NCBI GenBank assembly: GCA_900547315.1
Contig: URGI01000010.1
Coordinates: forward strand, 1-37,069
DNA from: an uncultured Eubacteriales bacterium
GTDB lineage: Bacteria; Bacillota; Clostridia; Oscillospirales; Oscillospiraceae
Length of the DNA: 37,069 bases
Reading direction: 5' to 3'
In this document: positions 1 through 6,953 of the stretch, piece by piece
How the letters are laid out: each line of letters starts with the position of its first letter
How positions within the stretch are numbered: position 1 is the first letter of the stretch
Position numbers and translations under genes: made by a program
Notes under the pieces: generated by a model
What the model saw: the letters and a program-made list of their open reading frames with translations, nothing else
Told to the model about the DNA's origin: nothing
The model's database searches: none

Positions 1-351
1 GCCGTCGTTATAGACCTTTTCGCCTGCGGGCAAAAGCGCCCAGCCCGCGAAGCGGAAGCCCGCTTTCGTAAAGGCGTTGGGCGTCAGCGTGCCCTTGCCC
101 CCGGTCAGCGTCTGCGCGTCCATCGTGCCCTCGCCGCCGTTCGCGTCGAAGGTGACGGTGACATCCTGCACAGCCTTATCGACCCAGTTGATGATGAAGG
201 TGACGCTGCCGCCGGGGATTTTCTCTGTGTAATCATAGGGCTCATCCAGCGGATAGACCTTATCGCCGAGGGTGCCGTCGGCATTCCTGATATACCAGCC
301 GCCAAAGTCCTTGCCGGCGGGGAAGCTGCTGCCCAGGCGCCCGCCGAGTCC
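1..351 (-). CDS. Partial InlB-type repeat surface protein
   Basis: Read on the minus strand, this stretch encodes one InlB B-repeat (Listeria-Bacteroides repeat) and the end of another. Typical elements are VTVTFDANGGEGTMDAQTL, then TPNAFTKAGFRFAGWALLPA, preceded by a repeat end with FGGWYI. Such repeats occur in secreted or wall-attached proteins of Firmicutes. The gene runs off the left edge, so the C-terminus and any anchor are missing. No start is visible: the frame stays open past the recognisable repeat, antisense through yajC, to a stop at 661-663, but the InlB-like sequence fades above about position 340. The upper boundary given here is therefore approximate. It meets a 5'-truncated yajC, so the fragment may be half of a rearrangement or an assembly join. 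Confidence 0.55.
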
Positions 352-411
352 CCTGCTCCCGCGCAGGCGCTCGAAGTCCCGCGCAACCTCGACCTTTCGC
401 TCAATACCGAG

Positions 412-603
412 TTGCAGAAGGTGTTGTTCCAGAAGATGACCATCGGCGGCATCACCGGCAAGATAGTGCAGATCACCGAAGACACCATCACCTTTGAGAC
501 CGGCGAAGACAGAGTCCGCCTTCAGGTCAAGAAGTGGGCGATTTCCACCACCGCCAAGATGGAAGCTGCCGAGGCTGAGGCTAAAAAAGGTAAGCGCAAA
601 TAA
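412..603 (+). pseudogene. yajC: YajC C-terminal fragment (5' truncated)
   Basis: The sequence from MTIGGITGKIVQ through the RLQVKKWAIS motif is the soluble part of YajC, the small accessory subunit of the SecDF-YajC translocase. The N-terminal membrane helix that defines YajC is absent. Upstream in-frame sequence (AESPAPAQALEVPRNLDL) is not hydrophobic, and on the other strand it runs into an InlB-type repeat. Homology appears to begin near position 430; the TTG at 412 is only a formal start. The downstream neighbour is a TIGR04086 membrane protein, a common partner of yajC in Clostridia as far as I recall, so the 3' side looks like the native locus. Either the gene was broken by rearrangement or the join is an assembly artefact. 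Confidence 0.65.
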
Positions 604-625
604 TTTGCCGCAGTTAATTGAATGA

Positions 626-677
626 AAACACCCCCGAAGCAATATTATGTAGCAATAATATTACTTCGGGGGTGTTT
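626..677 (+). terminator. Hairpin after yajC, overlapping the next gene's SD
   Basis: Outer arms AAACACCCCCGAAG (626-639) and CTTCGGGGGTGTTT (664-677) are perfectly complementary. Inside them AATATTAT pairs with ATAATATT around a GTAGCA loop. A short U-rich stretch follows. The GGGGGTG in the 3' arm (668-674) is also the only Shine-Dalgarno candidate for the TTG start at 680. Confidence 0.75.
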
Positions 678-679
678 CT

Positions 680-1093
680 TTGGAGAAAAGAATCAATGTC
701 AGCTTCAGGGTCATTCTGCGGGCACTGGCCGCGTGGATAATAACTGTGCTGCCGCTGCTGTTTATCGCGGCGTTTATCGCAAACAAGCTCTCCGTGGACA
801 CAAGCGGCCTTGCGTATATAAGCGCGGCGCTCAGCTCCATCGCGGCGGCCGCGGCGGGGGCGAGAGGTGTCAGCGCTTGGCAGGGGGCAAGGCTTGTGTG
901 CGGGCTGCTCTGCGGCGGGTTCATAACTATACTGCTTCTCATGTTGGGCTTCATCATCGCGGGCGGGGAGCTATCTTCGGGCGGAGTAATGAGCACCGCG
1001 AGCTTCACTATTGCAGGCTGCGTTTTGGGCAGCATGTTGGGCGGGCATGGGAGGAAGAAGAAAAAGAGCACGGTCAGCGTGGGGCGGCGTTGA
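680..1093 (+). CDS. TIGR04086-family membrane protein
   Basis: This 137-aa hydrophobic protein has about four predicted membrane segments: VILRALAAWIITVLPLLFIA, the stretch around AYISAALSSIAAAAAG, LLCGGFITILLLMLGFIIAG, and a C-terminal FTIAGCVLGSMLGG. It ends in a basic tail GRKKKKSTVSVGRR. Size, topology and position right after yajC match the TIGR04086 family of uncharacterised Firmicutes membrane proteins. Its function is unknown. The start is a TTG at 680, five bases after GGGGGTG. That SD lies in the 3' arm of the hairpin at 626-677, so translation from yajC read-through RNA should be poor. The sequence then becomes AT-rich. Confidence 0.7.
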   Translation: MEKRINVSFRVILRALAAWIITVLPLLFIAAFIANKLSVDTSGLAYISAALSSIAAAAAGARGVSAWQGARLVCGLLCGGFITILLLMLGFIIAGGELSSGGVMSTASFTIAGCVLGSMLGGHGRKKKKSTVSVGRR

Positions 1094-1194
1094 CTATATC
1101 TTGTGTTCAAAAGCGGGAAAACATCAAAATGTAATAATTAAAATCCGGTTGACATAAAGATAAAAAATTTTTGAAACTTTTTTGAAAAAAGGAC

Positions 1195-1223
1195 TTGATT
1201 TGTTTGCAGCTTTGTAATATATT
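1195..1223 (+). promoter_or_regulatory. Candidate sigma-A promoter
   Basis: TTGATT (1195-1200), a 17-base spacer, and TATATT (1218-1223) lie in the AT-rich gap 1094-1280. A second -35-like TTGACA is at 1149-1154 but lacks a good -10. The site would drive the membrane-protein gene at 1281 and possibly xerD. Confidence 0.4.
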
Positions 1224-1240
1224 GTTACCAGAAAATCATT

Positions 1241-1265
1241 ATGTAAATCAAATTATGATTTACAT
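1241..1265. repeat. Perfect dyad, possible operator
   Basis: ATGTAAATCA (1241-1250) and TGATTTACAT (1256-1265) are perfect 10-base inverted arms separated by AATTA. The dyad sits about 18 bases downstream of the candidate -10 and just before the next start codon. No U-tract follows, so an operator is more likely than a terminator. Confidence 0.5.
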
Positions 1266-1280
1266 ATTTCATGTCTGACG

Positions 1281-1727
1281 ATGCCGAACGGGCAGAATCC
1301 GCTACCTCGCCGCAAGGCCGAGATGGTCGTTTTTTTCGCCTTTGTTGTCGGATGCGCCGCGTCCGCTGTGCTTAAAGCCGATGTGCCGCGCAGAGCGCTT
1401 CTTCTGTCGATAATAGCCGCCGCGCCGCTTATTCTTCTGGCCGCGCCGTCGCTCATAGGCGTATATCTTATCCCTGCCGTGTGCGCCGCGTCGGGACTCT
1501 GCGTTACGAGATATATTTCGGCAGAGGGACTGGCGCGAATACCTGTTCTGTGCCTGCTCGTGCCGCTGATATTCAACGCGGCGGTGTCCGGCATGGAGAT
1601 ATCCGGCAGAGTCCGGATGTGCTGCCGCTCGTCGCCGAAGCTCAAATCGGGCGCGAGGCGCGCTGAAATACTTCTTTACCTGTCCGCCGCGGGCAGTCTG
1701 ATATCTGCATACTTTATTTTTAGATAA
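1281..1727 (+). CDS. Unknown hydrophobic membrane protein
   Basis: This 148-aa ORF has about four hydrophobic segments: MVVFFAFVVGCAASAVL, LLLSIIAAAPLILLAAPSLI, PVLCLLVPLIFNAAVSG, and a C-terminal LLYLSAAGSLISAYFIF. I do not recognise the family. No good Shine-Dalgarno precedes the ATG at 1281; an internal ATG at about 1323 (MVVFF) with AAGG in front is an alternative start. The stop is about 20 bases before xerD, so the two are probably co-transcribed. In many Clostridia spoIIM precedes a xerD-like gene, but this protein is shorter and I see no convincing SpoIIM motifs. Confidence 0.5.
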   Translation: MPNGQNPLPRRKAEMVVFFAFVVGCAASAVLKADVPRRALLLSIIAAAPLILLAAPSLIGVYLIPAVCAASGLCVTRYISAEGLARIPVLCLLVPLIFNAAVSGMEISGRVRMCCRSSPKLKSGARRAEILLYLSAAGSLISAYFIFR

Positions 1728-1747
1728 AAAGAAAGGGGGAGTTTGCT

Positions 1748-2638
1748 TTGAATAACGAAGAATGCGTAGAGCTTTTTGAAAAGTATCTCACAGACGAAAA
1801 GCATTCCTCGGCAAACACCCTTAGCTCCTATATGCGTGATATCCGGCAGCTTGCCACGTACATAGACGAGCATACGGAGCTTACGCTCACGACCGTGACC
1901 GCCGACGAACTTTCCGAGTATATCGAGTGGCTGCGCGGCAAGGGCAAATCCGTTGCGACGGTATCGAGAAGCATAGCTTCGATAAAGTGCCTGTACGCCT
2001 ACCTCTGCATACACCGTTATATTGAGACAAACCCCTCCACAAAGCTTGTCCCGGACAAGGGGACGCAGAAGCTCCCGCAGATCCTTACGAGTCAGGAAGT
2101 CGACCTCCTGCTTGACCAGCCGGAATGCATTGACATGAAGGGCTACCGCGACAAGGCGATGCTTGAGCTGCTATATGCGACAGGTATCAGAGTCACCGAG
2201 CTTATCGACCTCAACATTGACGATGTGAACCTCAGCGCGGGTGTTATCCGCTGCCGCGGCAAGGACAAGGAGCGTTTCATTCCGATGTATCCCAAGGCCG
2301 TAAAGGCGCTGGCGGATTATATCACCATCGTGCGCCCGCAGATGATCGCCATGCCGGATGAGCAGTCGCTGTTTGTAAACGTCAGCGGCGAGCGCATGTC
2401 GCGTCAGGGCTTTTGGAAGATAATCAAGCATTATCAGAAGAAAGCGAAGATAACCAAGGACATCACCCCGCACACGCTGCGTCATTCCTTTGCTGCGCAC
2501 CTGCTCGAAAACGGAGCGGACATCCACGCGATACAGGAAATGCTCGGCCACGCCGATATATCTTCGACGCAGGTTTATTCCCAGCTCATAAAAAAGCAGC
2601 TCAAGGATGTGTATAACAAGGCTCATCCCAGAGCCTGA
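1748..2638 (+). CDS. xerD: Tyrosine recombinase XerD
   Basis: This 296-aa protein has the usual XerC/XerD length. It carries an N-terminal SAM-like DNA-binding domain (about 5-90) and a catalytic domain (about 110-290). All active-site residues are present: R148 in ATGIRVTEL, K172, H242 and R245 in PHTLRHSFAAHLL, H268 in MLGHADI and the nucleophile Y277 in STQVYSQL. XerD acts with XerC at dif to resolve chromosome dimers. The TTG start at 1748 follows GGGGGAG at a good distance. It precedes ruvCAB, grouping recombination functions, and a strong terminator follows. A second, longer recombinase is encoded at 12228-13232; the C/D assignment between the two is by resemblance only. Confidence 0.85.
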   Translation: MNNEECVELFEKYLTDEKHSSANTLSSYMRDIRQLATYIDEHTELTLTTVTADELSEYIEWLRGKGKSVATVSRSIASIKCLYAYLCIHRYIETNPSTKLVPDKGTQKLPQILTSQEVDLLLDQPECIDMKGYRDKAMLELLYATGIRVTELIDLNIDDVNLSAGVIRCRGKDKERFIPMYPKAVKALADYITIVRPQMIAMPDEQSLFVNVSGERMSRQGFWKIIKHYQKKAKITKDITPHTLRHSFAAHLLENGADIHAIQEMLGHADISSTQVYSQLIKKQLKDVYNKAHPRA

Positions 2639-2642
2639 CAGT

Positions 2643-2677
2643 AAAAAACTCCGGCATAACTTCTGCCGGAGTTTTTT
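2643..2677 (+). terminator. Rho-independent terminator after xerD
   Basis: Arms AAAAAACTCCGGCA (2643-2656) and TGCCGGAGTTTTTT (2664-2677) are perfectly complementary, with a 7-base loop and a run of seven T. Confidence 0.9.
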
Positions 2678-2741
2678 TGTTGCCTGATGCGATAAAGTAT
2701 GGTAAAATAATATGATGAAGTATAAACAGGGAGGTGTGCAC

Positions 2742-3254
2742 ATGCGTATTCTGGGCATTGACCCCGGCATTGCGACGATCGGCTTCGGTGTCGTGGATAC
2801 GGCGGGGCCGCGCATAAGTCTTGTGAAATGCGGTGTTATCACCACCCCGGCGCATACCTCGCTTGCAAGCCGCCTTAAACGGATATACGACGATATGGGC
2901 GAGCTTCTGGAGCTTTTTAAGCCCGACGCGGTCTCAATCGAGGAGCTGTTTTTTAATACGAATATCACCACGGGCATCGCCGTAGCGCACGGCAGGGGAG
3001 TGATTCTGCTGGCGTGTGAGGACGCGGGCGTGAAAATTTTTGAGTACACGCCGCTTCAGGTCAAGCAGTCGGTCGTCGGCTATGGCCGCGCTGAAAAATC
3101 GCAGGTCATGGACATGGTGCGCCGCATATGCGGGCTGAAATCCGTCCCAAGACCGGACGACGCGGCGGATGCCGTGGCGCTTGCGCTGTGCCATGCCCGC
3201 AGTTCAACATCTTTGCTCAACAGAGGAGGCAGGGAAGAATGTTCTACCATCTAA
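2742..3254 (+). CDS. ruvC: Holliday junction resolvase RuvC
   Basis: RuvC is the endonuclease that cleaves Holliday junctions moved by RuvAB. The 170-aa product begins MRILGIDPGIATIGFGVVD. The acidic catalytic residues are visible: D7 in GIDPG, E67 in SIEELFF, and the aspartates near 140 and 143 in RPDDAADAVALALCH. The ATG at 2742 is chosen because GGGAGG lies just upstream and the RuvC homology begins there; an in-frame extension to 2712 has no support. Its last 16 bases overlap ruvA, so the two are translationally coupled in a ruvC-ruvA-ruvB operon. Confidence 0.93.
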   Translation: MRILGIDPGIATIGFGVVDTAGPRISLVKCGVITTPAHTSLASRLKRIYDDMGELLELFKPDAVSIEELFFNTNITTGIAVAHGRGVILLACEDAGVKIFEYTPLQVKQSVVGYGRAEKSQVMDMVRRICGLKSVPRPDDAADAVALALCHARSSTSLLNRGGREECSTI

Positions 3255-3826
3255 GCGGCATCGTTGCCGAAACGGAACCGAATCTCGCGGTCATCGACTG
3301 CGGCGGCGTGGGCTACGCCGTCAACGTGACACATAATACGCTCGCCAGGCTCAGCGTTGGAGATAAAGTCAAGCTGTATGTTTCCGAGATAATACGCGAC
3401 GAGGTGTTCGATCTCTATGGCTTCGCGGATAAAAATGAGCGGCGCTGCTTCGAGCTTCTGCTCTCCGTTTCCGGTCTCGGCCCCAAGGCCGCGCTGTCCA
3501 TTCTCTCGGCGAATACGCCGGAGTGGTTGGCGCTGGCGATAATGAATAACAACGAGAAAGCACTTACCGTCGCGCCCGGAGTCGGCAAGAAGATCGCACA
3601 GCGTGTTATTCTTGAGCTGAAGGATAAGATAAACAAGGGCGTTTCGGAGATAAGCATACCGACGGCGCAGGTTCAGACGGGCGGAGCCATGAACGACGTT
3701 GTCGCGGCGCTGACTGTTCTGGGATACAGCAGCTCGGAGATCGCGCCGGTACTGAATAAGCTTGATATTTCGAGCATGACCACAGAGGAGGCCATAAAGA
3801 CCGTCCTCCGTAAGATGACAAACTAA
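3239..3826 (+). CDS. ruvA: Holliday junction helicase subunit RuvA
   Basis: RuvA binds four-way junctions and loads the RuvB motor. The 195-aa protein starts MFYHLSGIVAETEPNLAVID, the OB-fold domain. Helix-hairpin-helix motifs follow (LLSVSGLGPKAALSILS and VAPGVGKKIAQRVILELKDK), then a C-terminal RuvB-binding domain ending EEAIKTVLRKM. The ATG at 3239 has AGGAGG upstream within ruvC. Longer in-frame starts are inside ruvC and are rejected. The stop is nine bases before ruvB. Confidence 0.93.
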   Translation: MFYHLSGIVAETEPNLAVIDCGGVGYAVNVTHNTLARLSVGDKVKLYVSEIIRDEVFDLYGFADKNERRCFELLLSVSGLGPKAALSILSANTPEWLALAIMNNNEKALTVAPGVGKKIAQRVILELKDKINKGVSEISIPTAQVQTGGAMNDVVAALTVLGYSSSEIAPVLNKLDISSMTTEEAIKTVLRKMTN

Positions 3827-3835
3827 GGAGGGCAT

Positions 3836-4876
3836 ATGAGCATCAGTTTTTCCGATGAGGCGAACGACGAAATAATAACCACAGCCGCCAGCCTCCCTGA
3901 GGACAGGAACGAGGGTTCACTGCGCCCAAAGACGATAAGAGAATACATCGGCCAGCAGAAGGCGAAGGACAACCTTTATGTATTCATAAACGCTGCCAAA
4001 ATGCGCGGCGAATCGCTTGACCACGTCCTGCTGCACGGCCCTCCGGGACTCGGCAAGACGACGCTTGCCGCCGTCATTGCAAACGAGATGGGCGTTAAAA
4101 TGCGCATCACGTCCGGCCCTGCGATTGAGAAGCCGGGCGATCTCGTCGCTATGCTGACGAATCTCAGCGAGGGCGACATCTTGTTCGTGGATGAGATACA
4201 CCGGCTGAACCGAGCGTATGAGGAGATCCTATATCCAGCGATGGAGGATTACGCCATTGATATCATCATTGGCAAAGGCCCTTCGGCAAACTCAATACAC
4301 CTTGATCTCCCGCATTTTACACTCATCGGCGCAACAACGCGCTCCGGCCAACTCACAGCGCCCCTGCGCGACCGCTTCGGCGTGTCCCTGCGGCTGGAGC
4401 TGTATACGCCGGAGGAACTGAAGCAGATCGTTATGCGCTCCGCCGGTATATTGGGCGTTGAGATTGAAGAGGCGGGCGCGTATGAAATCGCGTCGCGCTC
4501 ACGCGGCACACCCAGAATTGCGAACAGACTGCTGCGCCGTGTGCGCGATTTCGCACAGGTCAGAGCTAACGGCGTCATAACCCGCGAGGTAGCGGATGCG
4601 TCGCTGACGAGCCTTGAGGTCGATAAGCTTGGACTTGACGCGCTGGATCGCAGGATGCTGCGCAGCATAATCGAGTTTTACGGCGGCGGCCCCGTCGGAC
4701 TGGAGACCCTTGCCGCGACGATAAACGAGGAAGCGGTCACGCTTGAGGATGTATACGAGCCGTATCTGCTCCAGTGCGGCTTCCTGACCCGCACACCGCG
4801 CGGGCGCTGTGTGACGCGGAAGGCCTATGAGCATCTCGGCATCGAGTACATGGGTCAGCAGCAGATGGACTTTTAG
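3836..4876 (+). CDS. ruvB: Holliday junction helicase subunit RuvB
   Basis: RuvB is the AAA+ motor that drives branch migration with RuvA. The 346-aa protein has Walker A GPPGLGKTT (68-76), Walker B DEIH (119-122), sensor 1 near IGATTRSG, the arginine-finger region APLRDRFG, and a C-terminal winged helix ending in FLTRTPRGR. Length and motifs are standard. The ATG follows AAGGAGGGCAT, a strong Shine-Dalgarno. It closes the ruvCAB operon; no obvious hairpin follows, and a new promoter begins about 40 bases downstream. Confidence 0.95.
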   Translation: MSISFSDEANDEIITTAASLPEDRNEGSLRPKTIREYIGQQKAKDNLYVFINAAKMRGESLDHVLLHGPPGLGKTTLAAVIANEMGVKMRITSGPAIEKPGDLVAMLTNLSEGDILFVDEIHRLNRAYEEILYPAMEDYAIDIIIGKGPSANSIHLDLPHFTLIGATTRSGQLTAPLRDRFGVSLRLELYTPEELKQIVMRSAGILGVEIEEAGAYEIASRSRGTPRIANRLLRRVRDFAQVRANGVITREVADASLTSLEVDKLGLDALDRRMLRSIIEFYGGGPVGLETLAATINEEAVTLEDVYEPYLLQCGFLTRTPRGRCVTRKAYEHLGIEYMGQQQMDF

Positions 4877-4916
4877 TAAAATAGTGTAAAATTTGCAAAT
4901 TGGCGCAAAAAATATA

Positions 4917-4944
4917 TTGACTTTAGGCGAGCTTGTTGTATAAT
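4917..4944 (+). promoter_or_regulatory. Sigma-A promoter for sigH
   Basis: TTGACT (4917-4922), a 16-base spacer, and a perfect TATAAT (4939-4944). Transcription would begin near 4951, giving a leader of about 29 bases to the sigH start. Confidence 0.7.
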
Positions 4945-4979
4945 ACTAACAGTATAATAAGCTGATTAAAAGTATATTT

Positions 4980-5597
4980 ATGACAGAGTACGAAAAATTA
5001 TCTGATATTGAGCTGCAAAGGCTTGCATCAATGGAGGATCGTGGCGCGGAAGAAGAGCTTGCTGGCAGATATATGCAGCTTGTCCGCCAATGCGCAAGAC
5101 CGTTGTTTCTAGCCGGCGGAGACAGTGAGGATCTGATCCAGGAAGGCACCTTCGGGCTGCTCTCCGCGATACGCCGGTTTGATCCCGCCTGCGGCGTTAG
5201 TTTTAAGACGTTTGCCGAGCACTGTGTCAGGATGAGACTTTTATCAGCAATCAAATCCGCATCGCGTTTGAAGCATTTCCCGCTCAATGATGGAATGTCT
5301 CTTGAAGAACTCTCCGAGGATTCCAGCACAAATTTATCGGCATTTTCCCAGAGCTTCCGGCGTTCGCCGGAGGATCAGGTTCTGGCCAGAGAGAGCAAGG
5401 AAGAACTTTATACAGCCTTTACAGAGCAGCTATCGAGATTGGAGAGAAAGGTTCTCTCTCTGTATTTGGACGGCCTGTCCTATAAGGACATTGCCCAGCG
5501 CCTTGGGAAAGAGCCCAAAGCTGTCGATAACGCTGTGCAGAGAATAAGGCGCAAGCTGGCGCGGAACTTTAATTCAGGCGACATCAGCATTAGCTGA
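4980..5597 (+). CDS. sigH: Sporulation sigma factor SigH
   Basis: This 205-aa sigma-70-family protein resembles SigH (Spo0H), the alternative sigma factor for the transition to sporulation. It opens with EYEKLSDIELQRLA, followed by region 2 (GGDSEDLIQEGTFGLLSAIR, FKTFAEHCVRMRLLSAIKSA), the KHFPLN stretch typical of SigH, and region 4 (LSRLERKVLSLYLDGLSYKD, then IAQRLGKEPKAVDNAVQRIR). Length is close to the usual 205-220. The ATG at 4980 fits the family N-terminus, but no Shine-Dalgarno is visible in the short leader, which is odd for this genome. It is transcribed from its own sigma-A promoter; the zinc-ribbon gene follows. Confidence 0.85.
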   Translation: MTEYEKLSDIELQRLASMEDRGAEEELAGRYMQLVRQCARPLFLAGGDSEDLIQEGTFGLLSAIRRFDPACGVSFKTFAEHCVRMRLLSAIKSASRLKHFPLNDGMSLEELSEDSSTNLSAFSQSFRRSPEDQVLARESKEELYTAFTEQLSRLERKVLSLYLDGLSYKDIAQRLGKEPKAVDNAVQRIRRKLARNFNSGDISIS

Positions 5598-5645
5598 CCG
5601 CAAATACAAGCCGATAGGCACATTTATCAAAAGAGAGGATTCAAG

Positions 5646-5924
5646 ATGTACGAAGACAAGACCTTAGTTTGCAAAGAGTGTGGTAAAGAGTTCGTTTTTA
5701 CTGCCGGTGAGCAGGAATTCTACGCAGAGCGCGGCTTCCAGAACGAGCCCCAGCGCTGCAAGGCATGCCGCGACGCACGCAAGAACGCTGCCCGTGGTCC
5801 CCGTGAGTTCTTCACCGCTACCTGTGCAGCCTGCGGCGGCGAGGCAAAGGTTCCTTTCGAGCCGAAGTCCGATCGTCCCGTCTACTGCAGCGAGTGTTTT
5901 GCAAAGATGAAGGAGCAGGGCTGA
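5646..5924 (+). CDS. Small zinc-ribbon protein
   Basis: This 92-aa protein contains two tandem four-cysteine zinc ribbons: C9-x2-C12 with C38-x2-C41, and C60-x2-C63 with C81-x2-C84. The first half (LVCKECGKEFVFTAGEQEFY) matches the probable zinc-ribbon family found in many Firmicutes, and the second resembles the CxxC-x20-CxxC type. The partner is unknown; nucleic-acid or protein binding is the usual guess. AGAGGA precedes the ATG. It lies 48 bases after sigH and may share that transcript. A strong terminator follows. Confidence 0.75.
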   Translation: MYEDKTLVCKECGKEFVFTAGEQEFYAERGFQNEPQRCKACRDARKNAARGPREFFTATCAACGGEAKVPFEPKSDRPVYCSECFAKMKEQG

Positions 5925-5941
5925 TTTTTAGCGCCTGACAC

Positions 5942-5972
5942 AGGATTGGGACGGTCTCCGTCCCAATCCTTT
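5942..5972 (+). terminator. Rho-independent terminator
   Basis: Perfect 13-base arms AGGATTGGGACGG (5942-5954) and CCGTCCCAATCCT (5958-5970) with a 3-base loop, followed by a T-rich stretch. Confidence 0.8.
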
Positions 5973-6000
5973 CGTAGTTTTTATCAGAAAGGTGAAAATA

Positions 6001-6201
6001 ATGGAAATCACAAGAGAGACTATGCTGTCTGATATCCTCGAGAACTGCCCCGAGGCAATGCCCGCGTTCCAGGCAATTGGAATGCACTGCATGGGCTGCG
6101 CCCTTGCCAGCGGCGAGAACATCGAGCAGGCCTGCGCGGCTCACGGTGTCGATCCGGATGAGTTCGTCGAGGGACTTAAGAACTACCTTGCAACTCTCTG
6201 A
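6001..6201 (+). CDS. DUF1858 / hybrid-cluster-associated redox protein
   Basis: This 66-aa protein matches the small redox-disulfide domain often found with hybrid cluster protein (prismane). MLSDILENCPEAMPAFQAIG is followed by the signature C30-x2-C33 in MHCMGCALASGENIEQAC, then HGVDPDEFVEGL. It is probably a cytoplasmic thiol-redox or nitrosative-stress protein in an anaerobe; no hybrid cluster gene is in the window. The ATG at 6001 is preferred over a GTG at 5992 because AAAGG sits eight bases upstream. It is flanked by terminators on both sides, so it is a single-gene unit or depends on read-through. Confidence 0.8.
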   Translation: MEITRETMLSDILENCPEAMPAFQAIGMHCMGCALASGENIEQACAAHGVDPDEFVEGLKNYLATL

Positions 6202-6221
6202 GTTGTGATAGCATGAGTCAT

Positions 6222-6252
6222 AAAGCCGGTACTTTACCGGCTTTTATTTTTT
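6222..6252 (+). terminator. Rho-independent terminator
   Basis: Perfect arms AAAGCCGGTA (6222-6231) and TACCGGCTTT (6235-6244) with a 3-base loop, followed by ATTTTTT. Confidence 0.9.
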
Positions 6253-6269
6253 GTTGAGGAGCCGCCTAT

Positions 6270-6953
6270 ATGAACAGGAGACTTGAAGCAATAATGGCGC
6301 ATATCCCGCAGAACGGGCGCGGTGTTATCGACGTGGGCACTGACCACGGATATTTGCCAGCCGCCCTGTTTCAGCGCGGATATTCCGGCAGGCTCATCGC
6401 GGCCGATATCAATGCCGAGCCGCTGAGCAAGGCGAAGCACACCGCTGAAAGCATCGGAGCAGAGGACGTGATATCGCTCCGGCTGTGCGACGGGCTGGAC
6501 GGCTGCGACTCGTCCGAGGTCGATACGATCGTCATAGCCGGCATGGGCGGGGACACGATATGCGGCATTCTTGACAGGGCGGAGTGGTGCATGGCGCGGG
6601 AGTACACGCTGATCCTCCAGCCCATGACAAAGTGCGAGATCCTGCGCTATTGGCTGGTATATAATGAATTTGAGATAATCTCGGAAGAGCTTGTGCGTGA
6701 CGACCGGCTGTATCAGATAATTACCGCGCGCTTCGGCGGGCACCAACGGCTGAACGACGCTGAATTGTATACCGGCAGCACAGCGCTCATCGGCGGCGAC
6801 CCGCTTTTCCCGGAGCTGCGCGGGAAGCTTGAGCGCCGATTCGCTTCGGCAGTGGACGGCATGCGTGAGAGCACGGAGACTGAAATTATTGATCGGCGCA
6901 GACTATATGAAGAGATATTAAATCAGCTTAGAGATATGGAGGGCGGCAGATGA
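6270..6953 (+). CDS. trmK: tRNA (adenine-22-N1)-methyltransferase TrmK
   Basis: This 227-aa class I methyltransferase of the TrmK family modifies A22 of tRNA with SAM. The SAM-binding start is VIDVGTDHGYLPAALF, followed by an acidic residue in IAADINAEPL. The family-specific IVIAGMGGDTI and LILQPMTKCEILRYWL motifs come next. The C-terminal coiled region (DGMRESTETEIIDRRRLYEE) is typical. GAGGAG lies upstream of the ATG. The stop overlaps the nif3 start (ATGA), the usual pairing of these two genes in Firmicutes. Confidence 0.85.
   Translation: MNRRLEAIMAHIPQNGRGVIDVGTDHGYLPAALFQRGYSGRLIAADINAEPLSKAKHTAESIGAEDVISLRLCDGLDGCDSSEVDTIVIAGMGGDTICGILDRAEWCMAREYTLILQPMTKCEILRYWLVYNEFEIISEELVRDDRLYQIITARFGGHQRLNDAELYTGSTALIGGDPLFPELRGKLERRFASAVDGMRESTETEIIDRRRLYEEILNQLRDMEGGR

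Noticed and set aside
2171..3049. A 292-codon minus-strand frame across xerD and ruvC
   Set aside because: It spans the xerD terminator and two well-supported genes; no homology seen.
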